Of a DNA stretch of 64,000 bases, positions 26,560 to 35,580 are shown piece after piece. Origin of the DNA: Candidatus Thiocaldithrix dubininis. GTDB taxonomy: Bacteria > Pseudomonadota > Gammaproteobacteria > Thiotrichales > Thiotrichaceae. Within the stretch, counting starts at the first letter, position 1, and each line of letters starts with the position of its first letter. The notes beneath the pieces were generated by a model, which saw only the letters and a list, made by a program, of their open reading frames with translations, did no database searches and had not been told where the DNA came from. The stretch spans positions 930,001 to 994,000 of the forward strand of contig CP124755.1 in the NCBI GenBank assembly GCA_029972135.1. The letters are read 5' to 3'. The translations under genes were made by a program, and so were the position numbers.

Positions 26560-26718
26560 TCAAGGATGCGTTTTATCCTTGCTTGCGGTTTCGTTTAATG
26601 CTTGCTGCGCTTCCTGCCATTTACGTAAAGCTTCGCGATAAATATCCCACACGCAAGGTTCGCAACCATTGCCACAGCATTCATGGGGTTCGGGCGGAGT
26701 AGGCGCTTCTGTGTTCAT
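26560..26718 (-). CDS. Oxidoreductase-like (Oxidored-like, PF09791 type) small protein
   Basis: A 52-residue protein too short for ordinary gene callers. The core ECCGNGCEPCVWDIYREALRKW matches the pattern CCG.GC..CVWD.Y of the oxidoreductase-like N-terminal domain, with four cysteines suited to metal or cluster binding. The N-terminus is proline-rich (MNTEAPTPPEPH). No function is known for free-standing copies. The ATG is at 26718; the RBS is weak (AGAG). It converges on the patatin gene. Confidence 0.75.
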   Translation of the reverse strand: MNTEAPTPPEPHECCGNGCEPCVWDIYREALRKWQEAQQALNETASKDKTHP

Positions 26719-26793
26719 AATGGGTTCGCTCTAATCAAATAAGTGCTTAGTTTAACATAAGCACTTTATCAAGGGAGTAGGGCTTAGTGCTGT

Positions 26794-26837
26794 GATTAAT
26801 TCCGATAATCTTTCAATAATTTAAAAGGGAATTAATC
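26794..26837. repeat. 10-bp perfect inverted repeat upstream of a lipoprotein gene
   Basis: GATTAATTCC (26794-26803) and GGAATTAATC (26828-26837) are perfect inverted copies, 24 bp apart, about 100 bp upstream of the lipoprotein start. They could be a pair of operator half-sites or form a hairpin in a long leader. Confidence 0.4.
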
Positions 26838-26929
26838 TGTCCTATACTCCGTTAGTCTCATGGCTGGAACTCTATAATTAACCCCTAGTCCTAGTCAGTC
26901 GCAGCCAATAACTAAAAACGGAGTGGTCT

Positions 26930-27475
26930 ATGTCTTCTCTACGTATGCTTGGTCTAAGTCTTGTGTCAGGCGTGTTGCTGAGTGCTTGTGTAAATAATCC
27001 TGTAATGATGACGCCGAACGGCGTATCGCTGGTGAACCCGTGGCATGCAAATCCGCCCCCTATTACCAATGCGAATGCTGCCCCAGTGTCGTATGTGGAT
27101 GTCTATAAATATCAAGGGTCGCGGCAATGTGAAAATGGTGGCGTTACCTTGGCGGAAATGCAAACTCAATTACAAATGGCAGGTGTGAATGTATTAAGTG
27201 GTAGCTGTGGCGTAGATGGCATGGTGTATCCGGCATTCTGTGGCGGCGCGGATGGCAAGATTAATATCTTTAGTATTCCCAGCCAAAATGCACCACAAGC
27301 GCAAGCCCAAGGTTTTACTTTGTTAACGCAATTGCCGAATGCCCAACGTGTGCAATGTCATAATCCCAGCCCTTCAATTCCACCGTCTATGACACCTCAA
27401 CCTTTATCGGCTAATGGTCAGCCATTTGTGCCTTATACTGGCGGAAATAATTCCTCGTATTATTCGTATCATTAA
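26930..27475 (+). CDS. Hypothetical lipoprotein
   Basis: A 181-residue protein with a lipoprotein signal (LSLVSGVLLSAC, Cys at residue 20), so it is exported and lipid-anchored. The mature part has six further cysteines between about residues 60 and 145 (RQCENGG, SGSCGVDG, FCGGADG, VQCHN), probably disulfide-bonded. A proline/serine/asparagine-rich tail ends in YYSYH. I do not recognise the family. It is transcribed alone toward a perfect terminator. Confidence 0.75.
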   Translation: MSSLRMLGLSLVSGVLLSACVNNPVMMTPNGVSLVNPWHANPPPITNANAAPVSYVDVYKYQGSRQCENGGVTLAEMQTQLQMAGVNVLSGSCGVDGMVYPAFCGGADGKINIFSIPSQNAPQAQAQGFTLLTQLPNAQRVQCHNPSPSIPPSMTPQPLSANGQPFVPYTGGNNSSYYSYH

Positions 27476-27490
27476 GCTATTAGCCTGATA

Positions 27491-27516
27491 TTAAGAGCCA
27501 CCTAAGTGGCTCTTAA
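27491..27516. terminator. Perfect 11-bp stem, bidirectional terminator
   Basis: TTAAGAGCCAC (27491-27501) pairs with GTGGCTCTTAA (27506-27516) around CTAA. It lies between the convergent lipoprotein gene and the 1412-codon gene. T-runs are short, but position and stem favour termination of both. Confidence 0.75.
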
Positions 27517-27526
27517 ACATTTAGGT

Positions 27527-30500
27527 CTATGACTGCGGCGGTGCTTGTGTAGGATTAATCACGCTAGTAGGTGCAGCAATCGGGTGAGGTTCACGTCTTG
27601 TTCTAGCTGGCGGTTTACGCCATAAGCCACCGTGACTAAAGGCTTGCCAGCCCCAACGTAACCAACCTAATAAGGCTAAGGCTAACCACAATGCCCAAGC
27701 CAACATCAATAAGCGATAGTAAATAATTGGCACACTAATCACCAACGGTTGCGGTAATTCGTTAGCCATACGATCTTGATACCAATTAAGGTTATAAGCG
27801 CTGGAATTATTACCTGCTATTTGCATATCGGGCGAACCTAATAAGCCATTGGCAACCGCGCCGATTAAGTTGATTAAAGCCACAACGGTTAGCAACACTA
27901 AACCCACTTGTACCATATCAAATTGCCATTCAGGGCGGTGTTTTAACTCGTGTTTACTGCGCCAAGCTAAGGCAATTAACCACGCTGCAATTACAATCAT
28001 TAAATAGGCAGAGCTTTGGCTTAACCCCACCCCTAATAAGAACCATTGCCATGTTTTTAACGGGGTTAGGTGTGAGCGACCTAATAAGATTGCAAAACCT
28101 AAAATAACAATTAACTGACCCCAGAATAAAACGGCGGGGCCTAATAACGGGCCTTTGACCCATAACACCCAACGGTCTTGCGGTAATTGCATATTGTCTT
28201 CATGGTTAACGCTGGGTAACTGGGTATTAATAGTGGGAAAACGATAGGCAAAGGGTAATGAACCTTCTTCTTGCCATTTTAATTCAGCTTCTTGTTTTTT
28301 CGGCATTAGTGGCAGAATTACTTTACCTTGCTGTTGTTGAATGGCTTGTTTCGTGCCATCAATCGTTAAACTTTTTAAGGTGGCGTTCTCGGGAATGCTA
28401 ATACTGTGTTGTGTGCCGCGACTGCTGTCTAAATTTAATTTTAAGGTAACATCGCGGGCGCGTTTACCCACTTCTATTTGAGTTTGGCTGCCTAGAATAG
28501 TAACGGTTTGCCCTTGTATACCTTGGGGGCGCGTAATGCTTAATTCTAAGCTTTCTTTCGGCCAAGGTTTCCACGTATACACGCCTTGATTATTAGTTTC
28601 GGTATAGTCGCTGGCGGGTATGCCTTTACTTTCAACGTGCCAAATTGGGCTGGCGGCAATCTGCCATTCTTCCAACCACGCACTATTTTCACTCGCGGTT
28701 AATTGTAATTGCTCGTTGGGTGTAAGGCGTGATGTCCATTGTAAGCTGTCTTGTTGCGGCTTAAGGTTGATTTGTAAACTTTTATCTTTGATGGTGAATT
28801 GTTCACTGAGCGGCTGCTCACCCGTGAGCAACGGAATAGACAAGGTAATAGGTGTTGCGGCATCTGAAATACGGGAAATGGTGGTGGTGATATACCAATC
28901 TAAGCCTAATTCTAAACGGCGTTGCACTTTAACAAAGGCGGGTAGCGTGGGCATATCTTGGTTATTAGTGCTTTGGGTTGCATCGGTGCGATTCAATTGT
29001 AATTGATCTTCCGGTACGCCATTTTCTCGAATACCGTCTACTTGCCAACCTGCGCCTTGCCACGTTACGCGATGCGGTTTTAAGGGTAATGACAACGCTA
29101 TATTACTTCTAGTGGGTAATGCACCTTGTAATAACACATCATGTTGCCCTGCGGGTATCGTTACCCACAAGGATTGCTCATCATCCCGCCACACTGGCAC
29201 AGCCAATTGATCGTCTACATTAACGCTTTGTGGTAACCAAGTGCTTTGATTGCCGGGAATCGGAATAGCAACCGGGCTGGCGGCATGTGCGCGTAAGCGC
29301 ATACTAAGGCTGCCGTCTTGTAAGACCATATGCAAATTTTCGATTTGTGCACAGTCTGGCAAACAATCAGGATCACGCGTTAAGCGTTCCTCTAACGTTT
29401 GCAAGACAGTTTGATCGGGTACATTGGGGTCAGCCGCAAAACTGGGCGGACTCAACAGACTCAATAAGGGTAAGGCACACAACAACCAAACACTGACTTG
29501 TGCGGCGGCTTTATTCGGTTTTAACTGGCTAAAGAAATGTTTTAGCTTAGGATTATCTAGGGCAATCCGCGCTGCAAATAACCAAACAACCAGTACACCC
29601 AAAACAATCAATAGCGAATGTAAGACCGGCGGAATCAGCCATAAACCCATGCGCTCATCGGGTTTAATAACACCTGACCAATTTAATTGCACTTGTCGCC
29701 ATTGCCAATTCGGTAAACCGGGTCCTGTTTGAATCATGCTATTAGGATCAACATCTTGCAGATTTGCCATTTGTTTTGCATTCATGCCTGATAAACCGAA
29801 ACTACTACCATAATCATCTTTGCCAGCACTTTTATACCTACCAATGGCTTTAACCGCTGGTGAAGGCATTGCTTTTGCCAGTTCACGTGGTTCTGTTTCT
29901 GCGGTCTTATCCATCATCACGGCTTGTTCTGCAACTTCCGCACGATTGTCTTGCACGATGGGAGTAGAGGGAGCAGGGGTGGGTATGGCTTCAGCAGGGG
30001 CTGCTACCGCCGTTGTTTGCATCGTTGCGCTATAACTTGCGCCAGTACCGGCATATTCCAGTTGTGGATAAAGCGCAATCCGTACACGGTCAATGGTGTA
30101 AGGCAAAATAATAATCACCAAGAGTAATAAACTGAGCCAACGATAATAGCGCAAAAAGCGGGCAATGCTGTGCTTATGTAAGGCTTGTAATAGAGCCGTC
30201 GCCGCCAACAAATTCAGCCAAATATAACGCGGTGCTTCGGATTGATGCCATGTTAAAACTAAGGCAATCGCCGCTAATACGCCCCATTGCCAGCCGTACA
30301 AATAACCCGTGGCAACGGTGATTAATAACACTAAGAATAAATCCAATAAGCTCCATTGTTGTAGCCATGTATCGGGTAAGTTATCCGTACCCGTCGCAGC
30401 AAATAATAACCAGCCGGGTGGCAAGTGCAGCGTCGTGTTGACTTGCTGTAATTCTTGTTGCCAACCACTGACAGGCGGATCACTACGCGCTGCTTCATAA

Positions 30501-31765
30501 CGGCTATCCGCTTCTAAGCTGAGTGCTTGTTGCCGTATTTCCACACCGGAGGCTTGGCTATTGGCTTGGCGTGTAATTAACTGCGGCTTATCGTTGAGCA
30601 TAATTCGCCCCAGTTGAATATCCGGCAATACTTCAAGTCGCGTTTGTTGACTTAACATTCCCGTCAAGTGATCACGCACGGTATAACCTGTTCCTGCAAA
30701 GTCTAGCCACATTTGCCGTTCTAAATTTAATTGGGCTGGAGTCGTGGTCAAGCCGCGATGTTGTTCGGCTAACTTAAAGTTACTATCCGCAGTAACCAAA
30801 TACGCCGGATAGCTTTTCCAAGCTTCAGGCAAACGTGTTTGTGACGGGTCAATACTATTCACGCCTTCGATTTGCACTTGGCGCATACTGTTATCGGCTT
30901 GAAACACCCATACTTCTTCACTCGGCCAAGGGGCACTCGTTTTAGGCAAGGTTAAGCTTGTTACATTGTCGGGAGCGCGACCCGTAATACTCAATGTCCA
31001 TTCACCCGGACGTAATTGCACTTGTAGCTTACCGTTTTGATCCATGCGCGTGGATAACGGGCTTTCCAATTTCAGCGGAATGAACTTATCCAATAAAACG
31101 GCAGGTAATTCAATATTACGCTGTTTACCCGACACTTGTAATTGTAACTGCGTGGTTACTTCTAACGGATGTCCGTCATGTACTTGGCGGAAAACCTGAA
31201 TATCTAAATTATCTTCACTCGTTGCTTCATTATTGCGACTTAACCAAACGCTACCCGCCTCGTTGAATTCAGGATTAGCGACAGGTTTATCATTAATACT
31301 CAGAGCTACTAAACCTGTTTCAGGAGATACCAATAAGGTCTCTGGTAAACTATCCCAAACAAATTGCCCAGCTAAGCTATAGCTACCTTTATCCAAGGTA
31401 ATCACTGGATGCCCGTCAGCTTCTAACACCGCCAGTGTCTTATTATCCGTACCTGCTATCACGCCCTGTGGCCAATGCTGGCTATCACCGGGTAAGCGAA
31501 TAGTGGTTTTGCCATAGACTTTCCAGTTTTGGGTAAAGCTGCCCCCTTTATCATGCAAGCTTAAATTCAATGTGCCCGGCCAGGCACATTGGCGGGCGCT
31601 CTCATTGAAAAAATAAGGGCAGGTATAATCTTGCTTGCCGTCTAATACCCAACCGACCCACGGTTTTAACGGCTCAGGCACTTGTTCGGCTGTGATAGGG
31701 TTCGCGTAGACATAGGCGCTAATAAGCAGCCATCCGAGTAATAACTGGAATAGTTGGCGCATCAT
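27527..31765 (-). CDS. 1412-residue internally duplicated membrane protein of unknown function
   Basis: A signal peptide (about 1-22) is followed by a long beta-rich periplasmic region (to about 465), a helix cluster (about 472-560), and an Ala/Pro/Thr linker with AAPAEAIPTPAPSTP. A helix lies at about 708-735. A second signal-like helix (about 757-778, ending SFAADP) is followed by another beta-rich region (about 795-1200), several helices (about 1205-1375) and a proline-rich cytoplasmic tail. The two beta regions look related. Both begin with a Cys pair (CPYFFNESARQC; CLPDC), then a WPQ/WLPQ segment, an LAV..W/L stretch and a G..V.L..G motif. I do not recognise the family. Confidence 0.8.
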   Translation of the reverse strand: MMRQLFQLLLGWLLISAYVYANPITAEQVPEPLKPWVGWVLDGKQDYTCPYFFNESARQCAWPGTLNLSLHDKGGSFTQNWKVYGKTTIRLPGDSQHWPQGVIAGTDNKTLAVLEADGHPVITLDKGSYSLAGQFVWDSLPETLLVSPETGLVALSINDKPVANPEFNEAGSVWLSRNNEATSEDNLDIQVFRQVHDGHPLEVTTQLQLQVSGKQRNIELPAVLLDKFIPLKLESPLSTRMDQNGKLQVQLRPGEWTLSITGRAPDNVTSLTLPKTSAPWPSEEVWVFQADNSMRQVQIEGVNSIDPSQTRLPEAWKSYPAYLVTADSNFKLAEQHRGLTTTPAQLNLERQMWLDFAGTGYTVRDHLTGMLSQQTRLEVLPDIQLGRIMLNDKPQLITRQANSQASGVEIRQQALSLEADSRYEAARSDPPVSGWQQELQQVNTTLHLPPGWLLFAATGTDNLPDTWLQQWSLLDLFLVLLITVATGYLYGWQWGVLAAIALVLTWHQSEAPRYIWLNLLAATALLQALHKHSIARFLRYYRWLSLLLLVIIILPYTIDRVRIALYPQLEYAGTGASYSATMQTTAVAAPAEAIPTPAPSTPIVQDNRAEVAEQAVMMDKTAETEPRELAKAMPSPAVKAIGRYKSAGKDDYGSSFGLSGMNAKQMANLQDVDPNSMIQTGPGLPNWQWRQVQLNWSGVIKPDERMGLWLIPPVLHSLLIVLGVLVVWLFAARIALDNPKLKHFFSQLKPNKAAAQVSVWLLCALPLLSLLSPPSFAADPNVPDQTVLQTLEERLTRDPDCLPDCAQIENLHMVLQDGSLSMRLRAHAASPVAIPIPGNQSTWLPQSVNVDDQLAVPVWRDDEQSLWVTIPAGQHDVLLQGALPTRSNIALSLPLKPHRVTWQGAGWQVDGIRENGVPEDQLQLNRTDATQSTNNQDMPTLPAFVKVQRRLELGLDWYITTTISRISDAATPITLSIPLLTGEQPLSEQFTIKDKSLQINLKPQQDSLQWTSRLTPNEQLQLTASENSAWLEEWQIAASPIWHVESKGIPASDYTETNNQGVYTWKPWPKESLELSITRPQGIQGQTVTILGSQTQIEVGKRARDVTLKLNLDSSRGTQHSISIPENATLKSLTIDGTKQAIQQQQGKVILPLMPKKQEAELKWQEEGSLPFAYRFPTINTQLPSVNHEDNMQLPQDRWVLWVKGPLLGPAVLFWGQLIVILGFAILLGRSHLTPLKTWQWFLLGVGLSQSSAYLMIVIAAWLIALAWRSKHELKHRPEWQFDMVQVGLVLLTVVALINLIGAVANGLLGSPDMQIAGNNSSAYNLNWYQDRMANELPQPLVISVPIIYYRLLMLAWALWLALALLGWLRWGWQAFSHGGLWRKPPARTRREPHPIAAPTSVINPTQAPPQS

Positions 31766-31839
31766 AAGCTTATCTTTAGTTTTAAATAATAAGTCTTAGA
31801 ATAGCATAAGTTATTTATTAGCAAGTATTAAATCTGTAA

Positions 31840-31866
31840 AAAGTACCTAAGGTGCTTAGGTACTTT
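31840..31866. terminator. Perfect 12-bp stem terminator
   Basis: AAAGTACCTAAG (31840-31851) pairs with CTTAGGTACTTT (31855-31866) around GTG. It lies just beyond the 3' end of the minus-strand surface-protein gene and ends in T residues on both strands. Confidence 0.82.
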
Positions 31867-31899
31867 GATAAGTGGTGAGGTGTAAAACGTCAGAATAGA

Positions 31900-34407
31900 C
31901 TAAGGAACGGGTGGTGGTTCTACTGTGCTAATCGGTGCAGTAACGGTAAGTGTTAAGATTTTAGCGTTGTCTGAACCAGCCAATACAGTACCAACTTGCC
32001 AATTACCCGTGCTGGGGTTGTAAGTGCCACCACTGTCATCAGAAATGTACTGTAGGCGACTGGGTAATAGCTCTTTCACATTCACATTAGTCGCCGTTGT
32101 GGTGCTTTCATTGGTTAATGTTAGGGTATAAGTGAAGATTTCACCCGGTTGCACACTACTACTGCTCACGGCTTTAGTTAGTTTTAGATCAATTTTATCA
32201 AGTGTGTGGAAGCCAATATCAAAGCTATGATTATTCTCACCTGCATTACCAACTGTAAAGTTAATAGTCGCTAGGTTATTAATTAACGTCGCATCCGAAT
32301 CTAGGGTATCGGTTTTAGCCTCATTCGTATTTATACCATTGGCATCGCTTGGACTTAACGTTAAATCTTTTAAAGCAATTTGAGTTGGATCAATATTAAT
32401 GGAACAGGCTTTACCCAGTGTCAGCATGCTAGCGTTAGTGCTGCTATTGAAGTAATAGTTGCCTTGATTATCTGTGGTCGTTGTTACCGAATCACTACCA
32501 CAAGTTAAGGTAACAGTAACAGATTCAATTCCTAATTCATCTGGGTCTTGTAAACCATTTCTATTGCTATCATTCCAGATGCGATTTCCCACTTCGATGG
32601 GGGCAGGATCAAGAATGGCCTCTAAATCTCCTAAACCGGCAAGCTTACCCATTGTCTCTGGCGGATAAGAAAGTCCTGTTTGTGTGGTATAAATAATGTA
32701 ACGGTTATCATCGCCCCCTGTTTGATTATTGAACCAATAAATTCCGCCTTGATGCCAACCTTTAGGATCGAAAGCATTACTGACTAACTGTCCTGAACCC
32801 GGTAAAAAAGTCAGACCACCTTGTGTAGTTTCATTAAAAGCAATTTTTTCATTGGGTAATGGACCATAATCTCCCCAATAATATTCGTCGTGCGCTTTTA
32901 CTGCGTCTGGAATTACCGTAGTACAGCCTGCCGTTCCGCCATTGATATAGCTATTACCTGACTTACAGAAACGCAGAACATCGCCCGCTCCAGTTATATC
33001 GCTGAGATTAGTATCAGCACAGTCTAAAGAGTTGTAAGTATTCGTGCCTGACATCATGGTGCCGCGATCCAACACGCCAACCATTAATGAGCCATCAAGG
33101 TCAAATTCAATACTGGTCAATAAGGGTGAGCTGATTAAGTTATTTTGCCAACCATACCAGAATGCAATTAGATCAGGACCATAGCTAGCGCGTGGTGTAT
33201 TAAAGCGAAAGGCATGTTCTACTGTAAAACCTGCGGATGTACTATTTGGATCAAAACGTAAAATATAACCAGCTAGCTCTTCTGTACCCGGATAGGTATT
33301 AGATGCGTCACAAGATGCACCAACATAAACCTTATTTTGATAATACTTGACTGCCCAAGGCCGTAATATGCCATTTTCGCAAGACATACCTGTTGGTAAT
33401 TCAATATTATAACCGCCTAAGACATCCGATGCGGTTGGTGTAATGTTAGGGTTAACATTTTGAATACCATATAATTTGCGATCTGCCATATTGACCAACC
33501 ATAAGCGATTATGGTCGTTATCCATACTGATACCACCAATACCAACGCTTCCTATTTGTTGTCCGGCGGCAATATCGTGTGCAGGCTGATCTGAGCTGAT
33601 TGCAAGACTGTTACAGGCTGTTCCATCACGCGGATTATCGCCAACTGGAATGCCTATTGTTTTTACATCGACGTAATTCAATGAGCCAGTACTTATATTC
33701 GATAAGTCACTGACATCAACTTTGTAAAGCCCCCCAATTCCTAAAGGACCAAAACCTGCAAAACGGCGCACAACCGCCGCCGTAAACAACGTTTTAGTGC
33801 TACGTTGTAGAGTGATACCCCATGTTGCACCAATTTGTGCTGCCGTGGCTTTGGTGAGTGGCGTCGGAGTTTGTGTGAGGTCATCGGCACTAGTGGCGTT
33901 ATAAGGAAAAATATATAAGCCAGTACGGTCGCCTATGGTATTTGAAGCTAACGGATCACCATTAATATATTGCGGTACAGCAAGGTATGGGTTACTGCTC
34001 TGGGAATATTCATCAGGGTTAAATAAGGCAAGGTTTACATTCGTAGTGCCATCGTTTACGAATCGCACACTACTATTTTGTTGTGTTGCAGTCGTACTTT
34101 CATGCAAATAGCTTGGAATATTGGTGAATTCAACCCGTACTTTAGAGCCTAGTGCTCCTACGGTACTGATCCATTTGCCCGTTGCGTCAGACTGAACCGT
34201 TTCTGTAACACCATTATCACCAGTAATTATGATGTTGATACCTGCAACCCCAAGTTCATTGCTATCCAAAACACCGTACGTATTTAGCGTTGTATGGTTT
34301 AAGGAAAAATCCCTAAAGACTGTACCGCTCACATCTGCCCATACCGACGTTGTAAAAGAACCAAGGCAGGCTAGTAAAGCTAGCCTACTTAATTGTTGTT
34401 TGTTCAT
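31900..34407 (-). CDS. Secreted SdrD-B / DUF11 domain surface protein
   Basis: An 835-residue exported protein with a signal peptide (to VWA, about residue 24). An SdrD-B-like domain (VSGTVFRDFSLN... DSNELGVAGINIIITGDNG) follows. The large middle (about 110-600) has loop-rich, Asp/Asn-rich sequence typical of a beta-propeller-like or repeat fold. A second SdrD-B domain comes next (VGNRIWNDSNRNGLQDPDELG, Ca-binding pattern). The last part is a DUF11 repeat (about 740-830) ending in EPPPVP. No LPXTG, T9SS signal or membrane anchor is seen. Adhesin or sheath/cell-surface role is inferred from domain type only. Confidence 0.8.
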   Translation of the reverse strand: MNKQQLSRLALLACLGSFTTSVWADVSGTVFRDFSLNHTTLNTYGVLDSNELGVAGINIIITGDNGVTETVQSDATGKWISTVGALGSKVRVEFTNIPSYLHESTTATQQNSSVRFVNDGTTNVNLALFNPDEYSQSSNPYLAVPQYINGDPLASNTIGDRTGLYIFPYNATSADDLTQTPTPLTKATAAQIGATWGITLQRSTKTLFTAAVVRRFAGFGPLGIGGLYKVDVSDLSNISTGSLNYVDVKTIGIPVGDNPRDGTACNSLAISSDQPAHDIAAGQQIGSVGIGGISMDNDHNRLWLVNMADRKLYGIQNVNPNITPTASDVLGGYNIELPTGMSCENGILRPWAVKYYQNKVYVGASCDASNTYPGTEELAGYILRFDPNSTSAGFTVEHAFRFNTPRASYGPDLIAFWYGWQNNLISSPLLTSIEFDLDGSLMVGVLDRGTMMSGTNTYNSLDCADTNLSDITGAGDVLRFCKSGNSYINGGTAGCTTVIPDAVKAHDEYYWGDYGPLPNEKIAFNETTQGGLTFLPGSGQLVSNAFDPKGWHQGGIYWFNNQTGGDDNRYIIYTTQTGLSYPPETMGKLAGLGDLEAILDPAPIEVGNRIWNDSNRNGLQDPDELGIESVTVTLTCGSDSVTTTTDNQGNYYFNSSTNASMLTLGKACSINIDPTQIALKDLTLSPSDANGINTNEAKTDTLDSDATLINNLATINFTVGNAGENNHSFDIGFHTLDKIDLKLTKAVSSSSVQPGEIFTYTLTLTNESTTTATNVNVKELLPSRLQYISDDSGGTYNPSTGNWQVGTVLAGSDNAKILTLTVTAPISTVEPPPVP

Positions 34408-34516
34408 GAATAGCTCTAAACCCGATTATTGTTTTTTGATCACTTAATCTGATATTAAGGTTATACATATGAACTAAACTTGAACAATTTTTCGCCTGCT
34501 CAATTCCATATAGGTA

Positions 34517-35476
34517 TTAAGTAACACGGTTTATTAGCCGCCGTTGTTGCCAGCTTTGAATAATATCAGCTAATTGATTGATCAGGGTTTGCCGTGCGGT
34601 TTGACTGGCCCAAGCTACGTGCGGAGTGACGATTAAGTTAGGCAAATCTACTTGTAACAAGGGTGAGTTATTATCAGGTGGTTCTTTGGCTAATACGTCA
34701 ATGCCAGCGCCGCCGATCCAGTTTTGTTTGAGGGCTTGTACTAACGCTACTTCGTCAACAATGCCTCCGCGAGCGGTATTAATTAACAACGCGCTAGGTT
34801 TCATGTGTTGTAAGCGTTCGGCATTAATTAAATTGCGTGTTTGTTCATTTAGTGGGCAATGTAAACTTAACACATCGGCTTGAGCTAAGGCTTGTTCAAA
34901 ACTAACCCGTCCTTTGCGTACCGTTGCATGGGGTTGTTCTGCCAGTAGAATTTGCATGCCTACTTGCTGAGCTAATTGGGCAACAGCTTGACCTAATGTA
35001 CCGTAACCGACAATCGCTAAGGTACTGCCAGCAATCGGCGGCATGGGGTAATCCAATAAGCAAAAATGCGAGCTGGCTTGCCATGCACCTTGTTGTAAGG
35101 CTTGGCGATAAGCGATCAGTTGGCGGCGTAGGGCGAAAATCAAGGCGAGGGTATGTTCTGCGACCGATTGACTGGCATAATTGCGAATATTTGTTACGGG
35201 TATACCTAAACGTTTGGCTGTGACTAAATCCACGTTGTTCGTACCGGTTGCGGCAATACAAATCAGCTTAATTTGGTTTTGTAAGGCTTCCAGAATAGGG
35301 GCGTCAATTAGTACTTTATTGGTAATAATAATTTCAGCTTTGCCAATATGCTCGATTCGTTGTAAAAGGCTAGTGTGATCCCAGCATTCTAGGGTATCGC
35401 AAACCGTATTGAGACGGGATAAATCCAAATCCGCGTGACTCGTACTGCCTAAATCTAAAAACACAGCCTGAGACAT
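34517..35476 (-). CDS. hprA: D-2-hydroxyacid dehydrogenase, probable hydroxypyruvate reductase
   Basis: A 319-residue NAD(P)H-dependent enzyme. It has a nucleotide-binding GYGTLGQAVAQLA motif (about 150-162), catalytic Arg in NTARGGIVDE (about 231), Glu in AKEPP and His in TPHVAWAS (about 283). The pattern is closest to glycerate dehydrogenase / hydroxypyruvate reductase. I use ATG 35476 after GGAGCGTTCTT; the frame is open 11 codons further upstream without an RBS. A glycerate 2-kinase gene lies 11 kb away, and together they could return hydroxypyruvate to glycolysis. Confidence 0.85.
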   Translation of the reverse strand: MSQAVFLDLGSTSHADLDLSRLNTVCDTLECWDHTSLLQRIEHIGKAEIIITNKVLIDAPILEALQNQIKLICIAATGTNNVDLVTAKRLGIPVTNIRNYASQSVAEHTLALIFALRRQLIAYRQALQQGAWQASSHFCLLDYPMPPIAGSTLAIVGYGTLGQAVAQLAQQVGMQILLAEQPHATVRKGRVSFEQALAQADVLSLHCPLNEQTRNLINAERLQHMKPSALLINTARGGIVDEVALVQALKQNWIGGAGIDVLAKEPPDNNSPLLQVDLPNLIVTPHVAWASQTARQTLINQLADIIQSWQQRRLINRVT

Positions 35477-35580
35477 AAGAACGCTCCAACAAACATATAA
35501 AGGATGCACTGTGCAGCAGTTTAGAACAAATTTGGTATGATACGCGCTATGAAATTCAAAGCAGTGTCTGGACTTCTTAC

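Noticed and set aside
29424..30127. Plus-strand frames inside the 1412-codon gene
   Set aside because: Short overlapping frames without RBS; the minus-strand frame is continuous with signal peptide and membrane helices.
34443..34459. CTTAAT-CTGAT-ATTAAG palindrome upstream of the surface-protein gene
   Set aside because: Six AT-rich pairs, likely by chance; no second copy or regulator context.
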